Made by a program: the position numbers and the translations under genes
Part shown: positions 1-11,537 of the stretch, in pieces
Layout: the number at the start of each line of letters is the position of its first letter
Position numbering within the stretch: position 1 is the first letter of the stretch
Source of the DNA: Paulownia fortunei
Lineage: Eukaryota; Streptophyta; Magnoliopsida; Lamiales; Paulowniaceae
Assembly (NCBI GenBank): GCA_019321725.1
Contig: CM033115.1
Span: 22,578,673-22,642,672 of the forward strand
Direction: 5' to 3'
Length of the DNA stretch: 64,000 nt
The notes under the pieces: model-generated
Told to the model about the DNA's origin: nothing
The model's database searches: none
The model's input: only the letters and a program-made list of their open reading frames with translations

Positions 1-1417
1 TGATATATGAAGTAGGCTCAAGATTTTAAATGATATCATAGAAATGATTTAAGATCTGATAAAAAAAAATTATTTTAAATCTACTTTAATTGAACATTAT
101 CACTTTTCTTGAAACGTTTTGGTTGATACACACCAAGGTGGAAGGTGAGTTGACCTTTGAAAACCACACAGAAAACTAAATACGAAAGCATTAATAGCAG
201 TTGACTGACTGAACCCCAGCTACTCCAACGTGTATGCTACGGTGGAATATGAATTTCCTAAGAAAAAGAACAAAGAAAAGGGGGCAAAAAAAAAAAAAAA
301 AAAATAGAGACTAAATGAAACCTTTTATGATTAGTGGATATTCACCCTTAAACCCTATATTAAAAGTATAAACATTATGGAATTCTTTTAGTCCACTAGT
401 TACCCACTGTGATCTCTCTTGAAAATTTTTTAGCATCTTTACATGTTTATCTTTAAGTGTTAATTAAATTATCTTTAAAATTATTTGTGTTCATTATACT
501 TTGCATTCCTTTATTATATGTGATTTAAGAGAATATCCAATCATCTTTCTATTGCATCACTTTGACCCTTTTAAAATTTTAAAATATTTTAATCACCAAA
601 TTTATATAATAACTAATCTATTAGATATGCTCCTAATTATAAATGTAAAGACCAAAAAAAAAACAGGAAAAGAAACACTCCTCCCCATCTTCATCTTCCC
701 CTCAACATCTTGTCAATCAAATTTTCAGCTTTAAATCTATTGTAATCTATTAAGAGATTAGTTCCTACTTCTCTCTTACGTTCGATAAAATAATTTTCTA
801 TAAAAGTTATTTTATTAAATAATAGTTAAATATAAGGGATTCAGGAAATTACACTATCTAAAACTCTAAAGTGAATATACTTTATAATTTGTCAAAGGTG
901 AATTAAATGTTCTATTCAACGAAAACAAATAGTAAATAAATTGGTAAAATAGCAGAGGAACTAATTTTTCTGCTTTTTTTTTTGTCTTTACATTTATAGT
1001 TATGGATATAATTGATGGATTAATTATAATATTTATAAAGATTTGGTGGTTGAAAAATTGATGAAAAACGATAAATGATGTTACGTCTTTTGATTTTTAC
1101 TACAAGAGATTAGTGGTATAAAATTAATCTCTCTTTTTACTTATATTAGAGTACAGTGTATTATGGGATGGACGACGACACGACGTATCCAAGAAGCAAA
1201 ACGAAGCACAAGAGACAGGATTACCACATCATTGACTTAGGGTCTTCTTAAAAATTCTAAAAAAAAAAAAAGGAAAGAAAAAACTTGGGGTCTCCACCTT
1301 AATTGAGAAGTATAAAAAGGGTCACACGCATGATAATGGAAATCATGCATATAGAAGAAAAAAAAAAAAAATAGAGAAATTATTGCCAGAAAACTAGTTA
1401 TAAATATTTAGTCTCAA
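1..1417 (+). promoter_or_regulatory. AT-rich upstream region of the first WAK-like gene
   Basis: No gene is visible here. W-box cores (TTGAC) lie at about 151, 200 and 1232 on the plus strand. A good TATA box, TATAAAAAGG, sits at 1311-1320, roughly 100 bp before the start codon at 1418. W-boxes bind WRKY factors and are common in defence-gene promoters, which would suit a wall-associated kinase, but TTGAC is short and also occurs by chance. Poly-A and poly-T runs fill much of the rest. Confidence 0.5.
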
Positions 1418-4131
1418 ATGGCGCTTGATCAATTCAAAGTGTCGGTTGTGCTATTTTTGTTGCTGATTTCAGCATTAATGGTGGCTATAGCTAAGCAGCC
1501 TGAAAAATGGTGCAGTGATACATGTGGGGATGTGAAAGTCCCATACCCCTTCGGCATGAGCGAGGGCTGTTATCTCAACCAACACTTCTTCATCAACTGT
1601 AACAGTACCTCTTACTATCCTCCCAAGCCATTCCTAAGTTACAGCCCCATCAATGTCACAAAAATCTCTCTCGAGGGACAATTGCATATCCTCAAGTTAA
1701 TCGGCCGGAAGTGCTATAACCAGTCTGGGGGCCTCGACTTTTATATTCAACCGTGGTTTACACTCTCAAATTTCAACATTAACGACACGGCTAATAAGTT
1801 TGTGGTCGTGGGATGTGATTCTTTCGGCTATGTTCAGGGCCTTAGTGGAGACAAATGGTATATCTTCATTTCATGTACCTGTGTCTATAAAATAACGTCG
1901 TCTAAAAGTTTAAGCTGTTACATAGTATGTCTTTTATTTGGTGGGGTTTGTGTCTTGCACTGGCAGGTACACCATAGGATGCATGTCCATATGTGAGAGC
2001 ACGGCAGTTGTTAATAATGGAACTTGCAATGGTGGGGGATGTTGCGAGACGTCTATCCCGAAAGACGTGTCGAAAATTAATCTCACAGTTGGGAGTTTTG
2101 ATAACCACACATCTGTGTGGGGATTCAATCCCTGCAGCTATGCATTTGTGGTTGAAGAAGAACAGTTCAGGTTCACTTTAGAAAATCTTACCAATTTGCA
2201 GAATGTGGAGAAGCTTCCCATGGTGCTGGATTGGACTATTGGAAACGAGACGTGTGAAATGGCTCGAAAAAATCTAACAAGCTACGCATGCCAGGATAAT
2301 GCTGTTTGTAATGATGTGGAAGGTCATTTGGGTTATCGTTGTTCTTGCAAGGATGGATATGAGGGTAATCCTGACCTCGTTCGTGGATGCAAAGGTACAA
2401 AATGATTCAGAGTAGTCCTATTTATTGCTGGCTATTTATAAGAACATGTTGAGAATGTAATTGCTGTTGATAAATCTTTCTTTCATGTGCTATAACTGTT
2501 CTTCAGATGTCAATGAATGCGACAATCAAAATAGTTGCACAGATAAGCAGGGCTGCAAAAATACAGATGGAAACTATACATGTTCTTGCCCCAAGGGATA
2601 CTATGGTGAAGGAAGAGGTGAAAATGGCTGCACCAGAAAAAGTGGCCATCAGCAAAAGGTGATTACCATTGTTGCAAGTAAGTGAAGTATTCATAAAGCG
2701 CCAGCTTGTCAACTTGGCTCTTATTTTCTTCTCCAGATTGTTATGTTAATGTTGTGTGTGTTTGAGTGGGGTGGCGGTGGATTGGATAGATATGGATCCA
2801 TGTTTTGCTAGTTGCTTTATTGTAATTCTGAACTTTAGGCAACCATTATATATACCTCTTTTTACCACCAAAACATCAAATATCTGAGATCTTGTCATTT
2901 TCTTGTCATCCCTCATTTAGGTAGCGCCATAGCCGTTGCAGTTCTGCTTTTCTGTATCTCCTGGTTGCACTTCACATTGAAGAGTAAAAACTTCATTGCA
3001 ATGAGGGAAAAGTTTTTCGAAGAAAATGGTGGTTTGATTCTGCAACAAAAACTCATCAGACAAGGAGGAAACTCTACAACCGCCCCTAGAATCTACAAAG
3101 AAGAAGAGCTCAAAGAGGCAACAAACAACTTTGATGAGAGCAACAAGATTGGGGAAGGAGGTTTTGGCAGAGTGTACAAAGGGATTTTGGGAAATGAAGT
3201 AATAGCCGTCAAGAAGTCCAAATTACTGGATCATACCAATATAGACCATCGTACTCAGATTGATCTGTTCATTAACGAGCTAGTCGTTCTGTCAAAAATC
3301 AATCACAAAAAGGCAGTTAAGCTTCTTGGCTGCTGTCTCGAAACAGAAGTCCCTATACTTGTCTATGAATACATTGATAATAAAACACTGTCTTATCACT
3401 TACATGGTGATGGTAGGAGTGAAAAAACTAGTCTTCCATGGGACACTCGTTTGAGTATAGCCGCAGAAACTGCAGGGGTGCTTTCATACTTGCATTCCGC
3501 AGCTTCTCCTCCCATCATACACAGAGACATTAAACCTGCCAACATATTACTAGACAAAAATTTCAGCGTAAAGGTGTCTGATTTTGGCGCGTCAAGGTTG
3601 ATTCCTTTGGACCAAACCGAGGTGCACTCGCTCGTCGTGCAGGCAACAAAGGGGTACTTGGACCCTGAGTTCTTGCAAACAGGACAATTAACAGAGCAAA
3701 GTGATGTTTACAGCTTTGGAGTTGTGCTTGCGGAGCTGTTGACGGGGAGGAGAGCATGGTGTTCGGATAGGCCACTGGAGGAGAGAAATCTGGCCAACCA
3801 TTTTCTTTCTAAAATAAAGGAGAAGTCTTGGCTCGAGACTTTTGAGAGTAGTATAGTTGGTGAAGAACATTTTGAAGAGCTGAAAAGTGTCGCCATGCTA
3901 GCCAAAAGGTGCTTAAGTATGATGTGGGATGATAGGCCTACTATGAGGGATGTAGAATTAGAATTGGAGGATTTGAGGAAGAATAGTTGGAGGGCTCAAA
4001 CAGAGAGGAACACAGAAGAGATGGAGTCACCGCTGGGGAATATTCAACCGGATGCCAATGAATGCAGAACAGAGATTACTGAAACACATTATTGGAGTTC
4101 AAATATTTCAACACATGTTCGTGAAGTTTAG
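1418..4131 (+). CDS. Wall-associated receptor kinase-like protein (first of a tandem pair)
   Basis: Four exons fit: 1418-1857, 1967-2394, 2507-2677 and 2921-4131, all with GT-AG introns and matching phases, giving 749 aa. The order is: a hydrophobic signal peptide (about 1-25); a cysteine-rich galacturonan-binding WAK domain (CGDVKVPYPFG, GCC motif); an EGF-like module; a calcium-binding EGF (starts DVNEC, six Cys); one membrane span (about 340-365); and a kinase domain. The kinase has the glycine loop GEGGFG (about 424), the ATP lysine in AVKK (about 444), HRD Asp (about 549) and DFG (about 567). WAK-type proteins bind pectin fragments in the wall and signal through the cytoplasmic kinase. 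Oddities: an extra 109-bp intron inside the wall-binding domain, a six-residue insert before helix C, and an altered activation segment (ATKGY for GTFGY). The start follows a TATA box and gives a signal peptide. Whether the kinase is active is unknown. Confidence 0.88.
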
Positions 4132-5229
4132 TTTGATAATTTCCATGTTCCATATTGAGTTTAGCTTAATTTCCTTCAATAGTTTCATATAGAATTTCCC
4201 GTGTCCGCAGTTACCTAAGTTTGCTTTTCTCAGTTTTTATCCTTAGTTTTGTGTGAGTTTCTGGTGTATCTGTATCCTTAGAAATGGGATTAATTCATGC
4301 ATAGGCTCTGAATACAATATTACATTTACTTAGTTTCGACGGTCATGAATAATCTACACTGCGCCAGCCAAGAAAGAATTATCAGTTCCAGTCTTTCAGT
4401 ACCATATCATTCATAGCTTGACTAATTTGCCTGTGGACCATAAATGAATAACTAGTAATACTGAAGAGAACTTTCAGTACCACATAGAAGAGATAATAAA
4501 ACTATGTAAGCCACAAGATAAGAAATTGTCTCATCTTATTCTCACTTTTGTTCTTACTAACACCTATACGATTATAGTAAATTAATTATATTATTTAATA
4601 ATATATTTGAGTAAAATTAATATATTATAAGATACTTTATAAATTAAAAAACATTAAATAAAATATAATCAATAAAAAATAAAATATTTCAAAATTATTT
4701 AATAAATTAATTATTGATCGATACGACCTTACAACAAAACAAGAGATCATTTTTCAATTCATATTTTATTGGCGATACTTGTTCTCTAAAAATTGAAAAA
4801 AATTGATAAATTAAAGAAATCTAAATGTTAAGCAAGATAGATAATTAATATTAAAAAAATATTCATTTTACGAACATAAATAAAACTATAATTTAGTTAT
4901 ATTTCTTCTTTAATGATGAATACATGTGGAATTAAGTGATATGAATAGGGTATAGGATTAAAAATTAAGTAAAATACATATCCAATATCTAAGGATTTAC
5001 AGAATTATTTGTCAGTTTTTACATATTAATCAGTGTAAATACGACACATATATAATATTATTAAACTATTTTAATTGAGCACGACCATCATGAGTAATCA
5101 ATTTGTTTTTTCTTTAATTACTTGTGTGCTGAAATTTTTTTTATATTACATAATTGTTAGGTATCAAAACTTTGTGTTGTAGTAAATAATAAGTACTAAT
5201 AATATATAATGTATTATTTAAGAAAAAAA
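4132..5229. other. Intergenic, AT-rich, no gene seen
   Basis: This covers the 3' flank of the first WAK-like gene and then strongly AT-rich DNA. I see no coding potential. The stretch near 4735-4810 resembles 6950-7020 at a rough level (shared words such as GATACTTGTTC), so it may be part of a decayed repeat around the Helitron relic. Confidence 0.5.
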
Positions 5230-6560
5230 TATTTATACCTACACTCAAAACTTGCCTATACACAATATTTTTAGTTTATGCATTCTTCTTACATTTGAGG
5301 TATTTTGTTTAATCAATTATTGGTTATAAATATTGAAATTCCTTTGGAAAAAACAATATATAATTGGTATTGATAAAACACTGAATGAGGCAAATAGATA
5401 CTAATATTTGAAATTGTTTGTCCTTGAACTTTGTTGATTGTTATTACAAAGTAAAGTTTTATATAAAATTATTTACGTGTAAATTGAAATAGATAACCTT
5501 CATTTTAACTAGCGAAAGTGGCAATCTAAATATAGAGACAAGCTTTCCAATATGTTGTCCAAACACAATTTTCATATCAATTACGTTATTCTTGAAATCT
5601 TACATACCATTCTTGTATCATTACTCCATCCATTTTATGGGTTTAGATTCATGTAATGAGTTGAATGTGTATTTTTATTTAAAGTTGGGAAAATAGCTAT
5701 AATAAATCGTAATGTTAAGTTTTTTTCATTGTCATATTCAATAATCATTTTTTCTAAAAATTTGATATTACCTTTAGTATCATTTGGTTTCTCACATTTT
5801 TCAACTTTAAATGAAAAGTCACTGAAGTTTGGATCATTTTTCGACTCATGTTTCTTGATAAATTATTTTTTTTTCATTTTGGGCCACAAATATATAATTT
5901 TACCAATCTTGTAGAAATAGTTTGATAGATATGAACAATTATTAATACTTGTCTAAAATTTTCATTAAAAATTATCATTTTTCCACCAAAATCCTTATCA
6001 TTTCTCACTACGTCTTTCAATTTATCAACATTATTGATAGTTAAGGTTTTGTAATTGGTGTTTCATCCCATATAAATAATTGTGCTTGATATAAAAGCTT
6101 TGCAACCCTACTTTGCTTGGACGTAGTGTACTAACTTGATTTAATTACATCTATTAATATTTTAAAGCGAGAATGTGTTGTTCTACCCCTGATATTATTG
6201 CGAAAGCAACTCCAGATATTGCAGTTACAAGTGTTATTTGATTTTTAGATATATGATAAGACAACAATACATGGTATAATTTTTTTTTTGTATTCAACAT
6301 GACCCATCAATAAAAAAAATCTTGCCTTTTGTATGCAATCTAAGATTATTAGAAAAATTTTATGTTATTTAGGATTTAACTTTAGCTATGTGTTATAATC
6401 TTTTTGTGGTATTTCTTTTGACATTTTATCATGTATGTCTCTTGAAAAATTATTGTTCATGTTATCTATATCAATAGAAATATTTGAAAAATTATATGAA
6501 TTGATGCTTTTTTTTTCCATATTCTCCAAGAAAAAATTCAAACATTTAAAATTTTTGACA
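5230..6560 (-). pseudogene. Decayed Helitron Pif1-like helicase
   Basis: Reading the minus strand and allowing for many stops and frameshifts, the segments line up in order with the Pif1-type helicase of plant Helitrons. They are: a Walker A region (FFIDG then TKKKLYH, about 6270-6325); a following ATSG-like block (TAISGVAFAI, about 6205-6235); a WDE-like segment (about 6080); FGGKMIIFNENFRQVL (about 5950-5990), matching the usual GGDFRQVLP; NDPNFSDF (about 5830); a GQHIGKLV...RLPLS block (about 5510-5570); and the late motifs TINKVQGQT (about 5420-5450) and QLYIVFSKGIS (about 5340-5375). The Walker A glycine/lysine core is lost and stops are frequent, so it is long dead. Helitrons transpose as rolling circles using a Rep/helicase protein. 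No Rep domain or Helitron termini were recognised. Confidence 0.8.
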
Positions 6561-7074
6561 ACTTGTATTCAACTGAGGTTTCTCACATCTGTTGTGCACA
6601 ATATATACCCTTGTCGACTCCATGGTAGATTTCAGGCAACTCGGCCAGATATTTGATAGTAAAAATGCATGCAAAGCTAGCAATATCATTATTCCAACCA
6701 ACAAACCTAAAATCTTGTTTAATGGTTGATTGCGTTTTATTTTTTAGGATTGACATATTGATGAATATCAATAACTTCAAATCATGTAGTTAGTGTATAT
6801 AAATAATGATATTTTTAATTTTTATAATTTTATTTGTTGTAATTTATTAATTAAAAGCATATATAAACTCGAGAAAAAGAATATGAATGAAAATTAACAT
6901 GAAAGAATTACAAAAAAAATTTGCAAGTTGATAATGCAACAAAGCCATGAACTCTCTTTCAACTTATAATTTATAGATGATACTTGTTCCTTAAAGATTA
7001 AAAAAATTATCAAATCAAAACAGAAAATTCGGTATAAACAATGTCGATAAAAAAATCAATTTGATATTTAATTC
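6561..7074. other. Intergenic, possible upstream remainder of the Helitron relic
   Basis: The DNA is AT-rich and lies on the 5' side of the helicase relic in minus-strand orientation. A short open stretch (6583-6780, minus) may be further Helitron coding debris, but I could not match it to a named domain. The piece near 6950-7020 weakly resembles 4735-4810. Confidence 0.35.
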
Positions 7075-7290
7075 TTTTATAAAAATTCAATATTCAATTT
7101 GATTTTAATTTTTTATTTCAATTTATCGATTTGTACCAAATCTCGAATTTAATTTTTACATTAATTATAAATAATTTGTTTATCTAATTTTATATAGTAA
7201 TTAGTTTTTTTACTCTTTCTTTCTTACTTTTAACTTACCAAACTAAAAATAATAAATTCAAAATACAATTAGATTTTATTAAGAAATGAA
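7075..7290 (+). repeat. Diverged dispersed repeat, copy 1 of 3
   Basis: The unit contains a TTCAATTTGATTTT-like start, an ATCGATTTGTACC-like centre and an end reading CCAAACTAAAAATAATAAAT before an ACAATTAGATTTT run. Two related copies occur at about 8655-8850 and 9545-9710 in the same orientation. The unit is AT-rich, non-coding and of unknown class. The shared word order makes common descent more likely than base composition alone. Confidence 0.55.
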
Positions 7291-8335
7291 TATAAAGAAG
7301 AAATTGAGTTGAAAGTATGTTATATATAGTTTTGTAATACTATAATAATATATAGACATGATAAGATTTTATCTCTATTAGATTAGCTTAAAATTTTTTA
7401 TTATTAATTTCATTTTACCCCCTATATATACTTTAAAAAATGTTCCAATTTTATCAATTCTATAATTGGTTCATTAGAACAATATATAAAACAATAAAGA
7501 AATACATAAGTAAATGTAGTACAAAATTATTTTCTATTTAATGTAATATATATTTTTAAAAATATTTATATTGAAATGTGGTGATACAACATGAAAGTTC
7601 ATATAACTTATTTTTTTTCATATTTGATTCTGTTGAAAAAAATTAGGCTATGCTTAATTTTATTTTCAGTCGTTTTTGAGAGTGTTCTAAAAGAATGTAT
7701 TGTGAAAATTGAATTTGGATAACGTGTGTAGAATTAGCAATGTGTATGTTATGTTGGGACAAATTATATGATATATTTTGAAAGATATTTTATCAATTAT
7801 AGATATATTGTCAATATTATTTTGTTATGGTTAATTAAAGATATTTTTAATTATAAATATCTTGTTAATATTATTGTATTGTAATTAGTGATAGGATAGA
7901 GTATAGGATTATCTAAATTAGGTAATAAATAATTTAGTATTTTGGGAGAAAATTCCATTTCTAAAAAATGTAAATGACAAACATATTTTCGTATTCAAAG
8001 AAGAAAAATAATGTTTGGAAGAAAAGTAGAAAGAGAAAGTCAATAAAAATTATAATATTCAAACTGATAATAAAATAGTATAAATAAAATTTATTAGATT
8101 AAATGATCAACCCAAAATATCTGTTTATTTTTTCATGAAGTGACTCCAATGATGATTTAACATAAATTTTCAAAGTAAAAAAAAAATTAGTAAGTTAAAT
8201 ATCATGCAATTGTAATCGGGCTACTATGATTGCGATGACAAAAGATAAGTCAAATGATTAAAATAGATTTTAAATTTTATGAATAAAATATGTGAAATAT
8301 AAATATTAACATCAATTTTAGAATATGGTCTTATA

Positions 8336-8640
8336 ATTAATAAATATAATATAAAATTTAGATGCGGTTGGCTTGAGAAAGTAAATATAAAAAGAATCAA
8401 ATACTCCATCAATTAATGTAATTATTTTCGTATAATTTTATGGTTAAAAAAAAAATCAAGTTTTAGTCATGAATACACTCTAAGTTTCGTTGTATTCTCT
8501 TTTTTTCTTCTTCAGAAAGTGTAATAACAAAACATTGTAATTATGATAGTGGAATGTGCTTTTAAATTGATATAACAAAATCGATATTATTTTCACATTA
8601 ATTTTATTGAATTCAATTAAACTAGATATAGTGGAGTATA
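8336..8640 (+). repeat. Diverged direct repeat, copy A
   Basis: This copy shares ordered words with about 8990-9330: an AATATAAAATT(T/C)AGATG start, GGCTTGAGAAAGTA / GACTTGAGAAAGTA, an ATCAAATA..TC run, a TCATGAATACACT-like block, and AGTGGAATGTGC. Spacing between copies is about 660-700 bp. It lies directly before the second copy of the three-copy repeat, so the duplicated block may be longer than each piece listed. Confidence 0.6.
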
Positions 8641-8654
8641 TTGTCATACAAAAT

Positions 8655-8850
8655 TGATATTCGATTTGATTTTGATTTTTTATTTTAATTCATTAAATTG
8701 TACAGAATATTGAATATTAATTTTTAAAATTTTATAAATAGTTTTTATATATTATTTTATATTTATTAATTAATCTTACAATTTTTTCTTAATTTTAACG
8801 ACCAAACTAAAAATAATAAATTCAAATTACAATTAGATTTTGTTATTTAA
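8655..8850 (+). repeat. Diverged dispersed repeat, copy 2 of 3
   Basis: This copy matches 7075-7290 in order, including CCAAACTAAAAATAATAAAT at about 8802-8821 and the ACAATTAGATTTTGTTA run after it. It is non-coding. Confidence 0.55.
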
Positions 8851-8989
8851 TTTTGAACTTTTTTTTTTATTTTTTAACAAAATCATAGAATCTAAAATGG
8901 ACAAAAGATAAAATAAATGGTAAAATACTTATAAATATAATTTTTTCACATGTTTTCAGATTTCAGAAGAAAGTAGTAAATTGGTAAAG

Positions 8990-9330
8990 ATAATATAAAA
9001 TTCAGATGTGGGTGACTTGAGAAAGTATATGTTAAAGAAATCAAATATCTCATTAATTGATATAATTATTTTTGTATCTTTTAAGCACATGAAAATATAC
9101 TTTAAGTCTCATAGTTTAGAAGATTTTGCAAAGTTAATACATAATTTGAAAAAAATCCAATTTTAATCATGAATGCACTTTAATATATAGGTTTTACTCT
9201 ATTCTATTTTGTAAGAATTGGAATAACCAAAATTATTAATACAACAGTGGAATGTGCCTTTCAATTGATATAAAAAATAAATGTTATTTCCACCTTAATT
9301 GAAATGAATTTGATTAGATTTAATATTATA
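8990..9330 (+). repeat. Diverged direct repeat, copy B
   Basis: Second copy of the block at 8336-8640. Shared words include ACTTGAGAAAGTA, AATCAAATA, TTTTAATCATGAATGCACT and CAGTGGAATGTGCC. The copies differ by many substitutions and small indels, so the duplication is old. Confidence 0.6.
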
Positions 9331-9544
9331 AGGTATATTTAATTTATTCAAATAGACATATTTCACAATAAAATAATTTTCATATAATGTATCATATTTT
9401 TTACTGTCTAATTCAATGTGACTTTTTTATTGGGGTGGCAACAATTTGATAAATCAATATAATCAAATCAAAATTGAAAATTTGGTATTCATCAAAATCG
9501 AACAAGAAATTTAAATTTGGTATTTGATTTTTATTTTCATAAAA

Positions 9545-9710
9545 AAATAGTATTCGGTTTAATTTTGGTGTTTTATTTCAGTTTATCGAACCATTATACA
9601 ATATCAAAATTCAATTTTTACAAATTTTATAAATATTTTTAATATCTTAGTTTATATTTCTTAATTAATTCAAAATATAATTAAATTTTGTTATTTAAAT
9701 TTAAACTATT
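9545..9710 (+). repeat. Diverged dispersed repeat, copy 3 of 3
   Basis: Third and most diverged copy of the 7075-7290 unit, recognised by the GTATTCGGTTTAATTTT start, the TATCGAACC centre and the AAATATAATTAAATTTTGTTA end. It has lost the middle block with CCAAACTAAAAA. Confidence 0.45.
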
Positions 9711-10038
9711 TAGTATTTTTTTTAAAAAAAAATTATTTAACAAAATAATTGAATTGAAATATGAAGACAAAAGAGAAAACAAAAGGTAAAACAATTATAT
9801 ATATAATTTTCACACATGTTTTTGGAATATCAAATAAATAAAAATAGAATTTAACTTAGATTTTTAATATTTTTTTTTATTGTAATTATCCTATAACCTC
9901 ATTGATCAATTAAAAAAATAAATATTATTTGTTCTAAAATTACATAATTATTAAATTGCATAATTATCATTAAAACTAATAGTATAAAAAAGGAATTTAA
10001 TCCGACAAAAAATTAGAAGAAATATTCACACTTTTATA

Positions 10039-10098
<60 letters not shown>
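10039..10098 (+). repeat. Compound microsatellite (AT)n(AG)n
   Basis: An uninterrupted AT run of about 24 bp passes directly into an AG run of about 36 bp. It is a simple compound microsatellite and likely to vary in length between individuals. Confidence 0.95.
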
Positions 10099-10100
<2 letters not shown>

Positions 10101-11537
10101 GAAATTTGCAATAGGCTAATTCAACTCAATTATTACATTTTTCACCACTTTCTCAGATTGATCTGCAGGTTCATACCTCAGTTTAATCTTTCTAACTAGA
10201 TTAATGGATTGACAAGGACCTTACATGGTAATTTTACCTGACTCTTTAATTTGTTTTTTGGTATGTTCTAATATTATACTCCATACAGTTGACCAATTTG
10301 TTTGTTTCATACTTTATTCAAGAACTCAGCATTATTTTCCATGGACGTTTTGAAGAAGAGACAAAGAGGATTGATCGGATGGCTGCAGTGAAAGCCCACT
10401 TTTCTATATACTGATCACTTGGGGATCTTCTGCAAAAATCTGTAATAAAAACAAGAAATAAACAACTCGGGCCCCCCCTTGGAAAACCATGAAAGAGGGG
10501 TGACGATGAGACATGCATGGAATGTTGGAAATCATGTACGAGAGAAACTGGGATACCTTGGGACTGAATTGCTTGGAGTTCAGCCATATGCCAATCTTGT
10601 TGATACCAATTGTAGAGCCACATATATGGGCAGATTTTTAAGAAAATTATTGAATTTGGCTGCTAAGTTTATATGGTTCCATTAAAGATAGTGTTGTAGT
10701 TGTATGCACTTATAAATTAATTCAGTATTTGCTTTTCTTTTTTAAGTTGCAGGGAGGCCAGTTAACTGTCTTTTTCTCAAAGGGATTCCTGCTTCCCCAA
10801 ACAAAATGGAAATAAATAAAAGACAATCCTAATATATATGTCCTTTTGAGCTGATTGATTCTTTTTTTGGCAAAATTTAATTTTAGCTAGGGTGAAGAAT
10901 TTCCAGCTTAAGCATCTATGAATATATTACCAGTAATCCGAGCCATTTCAATATTTTTCTAAATTGCCCTATTGATGTTCCTCCAGCCTTCCCTTTCTTT
11001 CTCTGCAGCCTAAAAAAGTTAGACCACGACGAAATCTAAAAGCTATTTATTCCACGCGTGGTGAATCAAAAGACCAACAAAATTTTTATAAACTTGATCT
11101 GCAAACTTCACATGCTGATCATTTATTTACCCGTAATAAAGAATGCAAAAGGTCTTGTATTTTATTTTATTTTTTTTCATATATAAATAGATATATATTA
11201 AAAAAAGAAGAAGAAGAAGACTCCGAAGGCTAAGTTGCATTATTCAAATGTCACCATCCGAGAAAATATGATGAAACCAAGTCATTGAAGAGCAATATCC
11301 ATGATGATTCCGGAGTAGCTTTCCATAATTAAAACTGGTCCATGTGAATTTAAAATACTATTTAATCTTACCTGTCAGCTGCCACTTGCGACTAAACATT
11401 TCCAGTTGCAAGATTCTGATATCCATTGACTTGGAAAAATACTCCCGACGACTCCAACCATTTGTATCCCTGGATGTTTGCCTGATACTTAAGTTCCAAT
11501 CTTGTTTCTCAAACAAAACCAAGAAAAAAGAATAATC
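10099..11537 (+). promoter_or_regulatory. Upstream region of the second WAK-like gene with an unassigned short ORF
   Basis: Most of this stretch has no recognisable gene. A 68-codon plus-strand ORF at 10479-10685 lies in a less AT-rich patch (10320-10690), and I could not relate it to any family. It could be an old gene fragment or non-coding. A TATA-like ATATAAATAG occurs at 11181-11190, about 350 bp before the start codon, so a long leader or another core promoter is possible. Confidence 0.35.

Noticed and set aside
1902..2128. Overlapping minus-strand ORFs within the first WAK-like gene
   Set aside because: They lie opposite a well-supported exon and show no family features.
11502..11537. 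Upstream in-frame ATG as start of the second WAK-like gene
   Set aside because: It would add a charged 12-residue extension in front of the signal peptide; the ATG at 11538 fits the family better.
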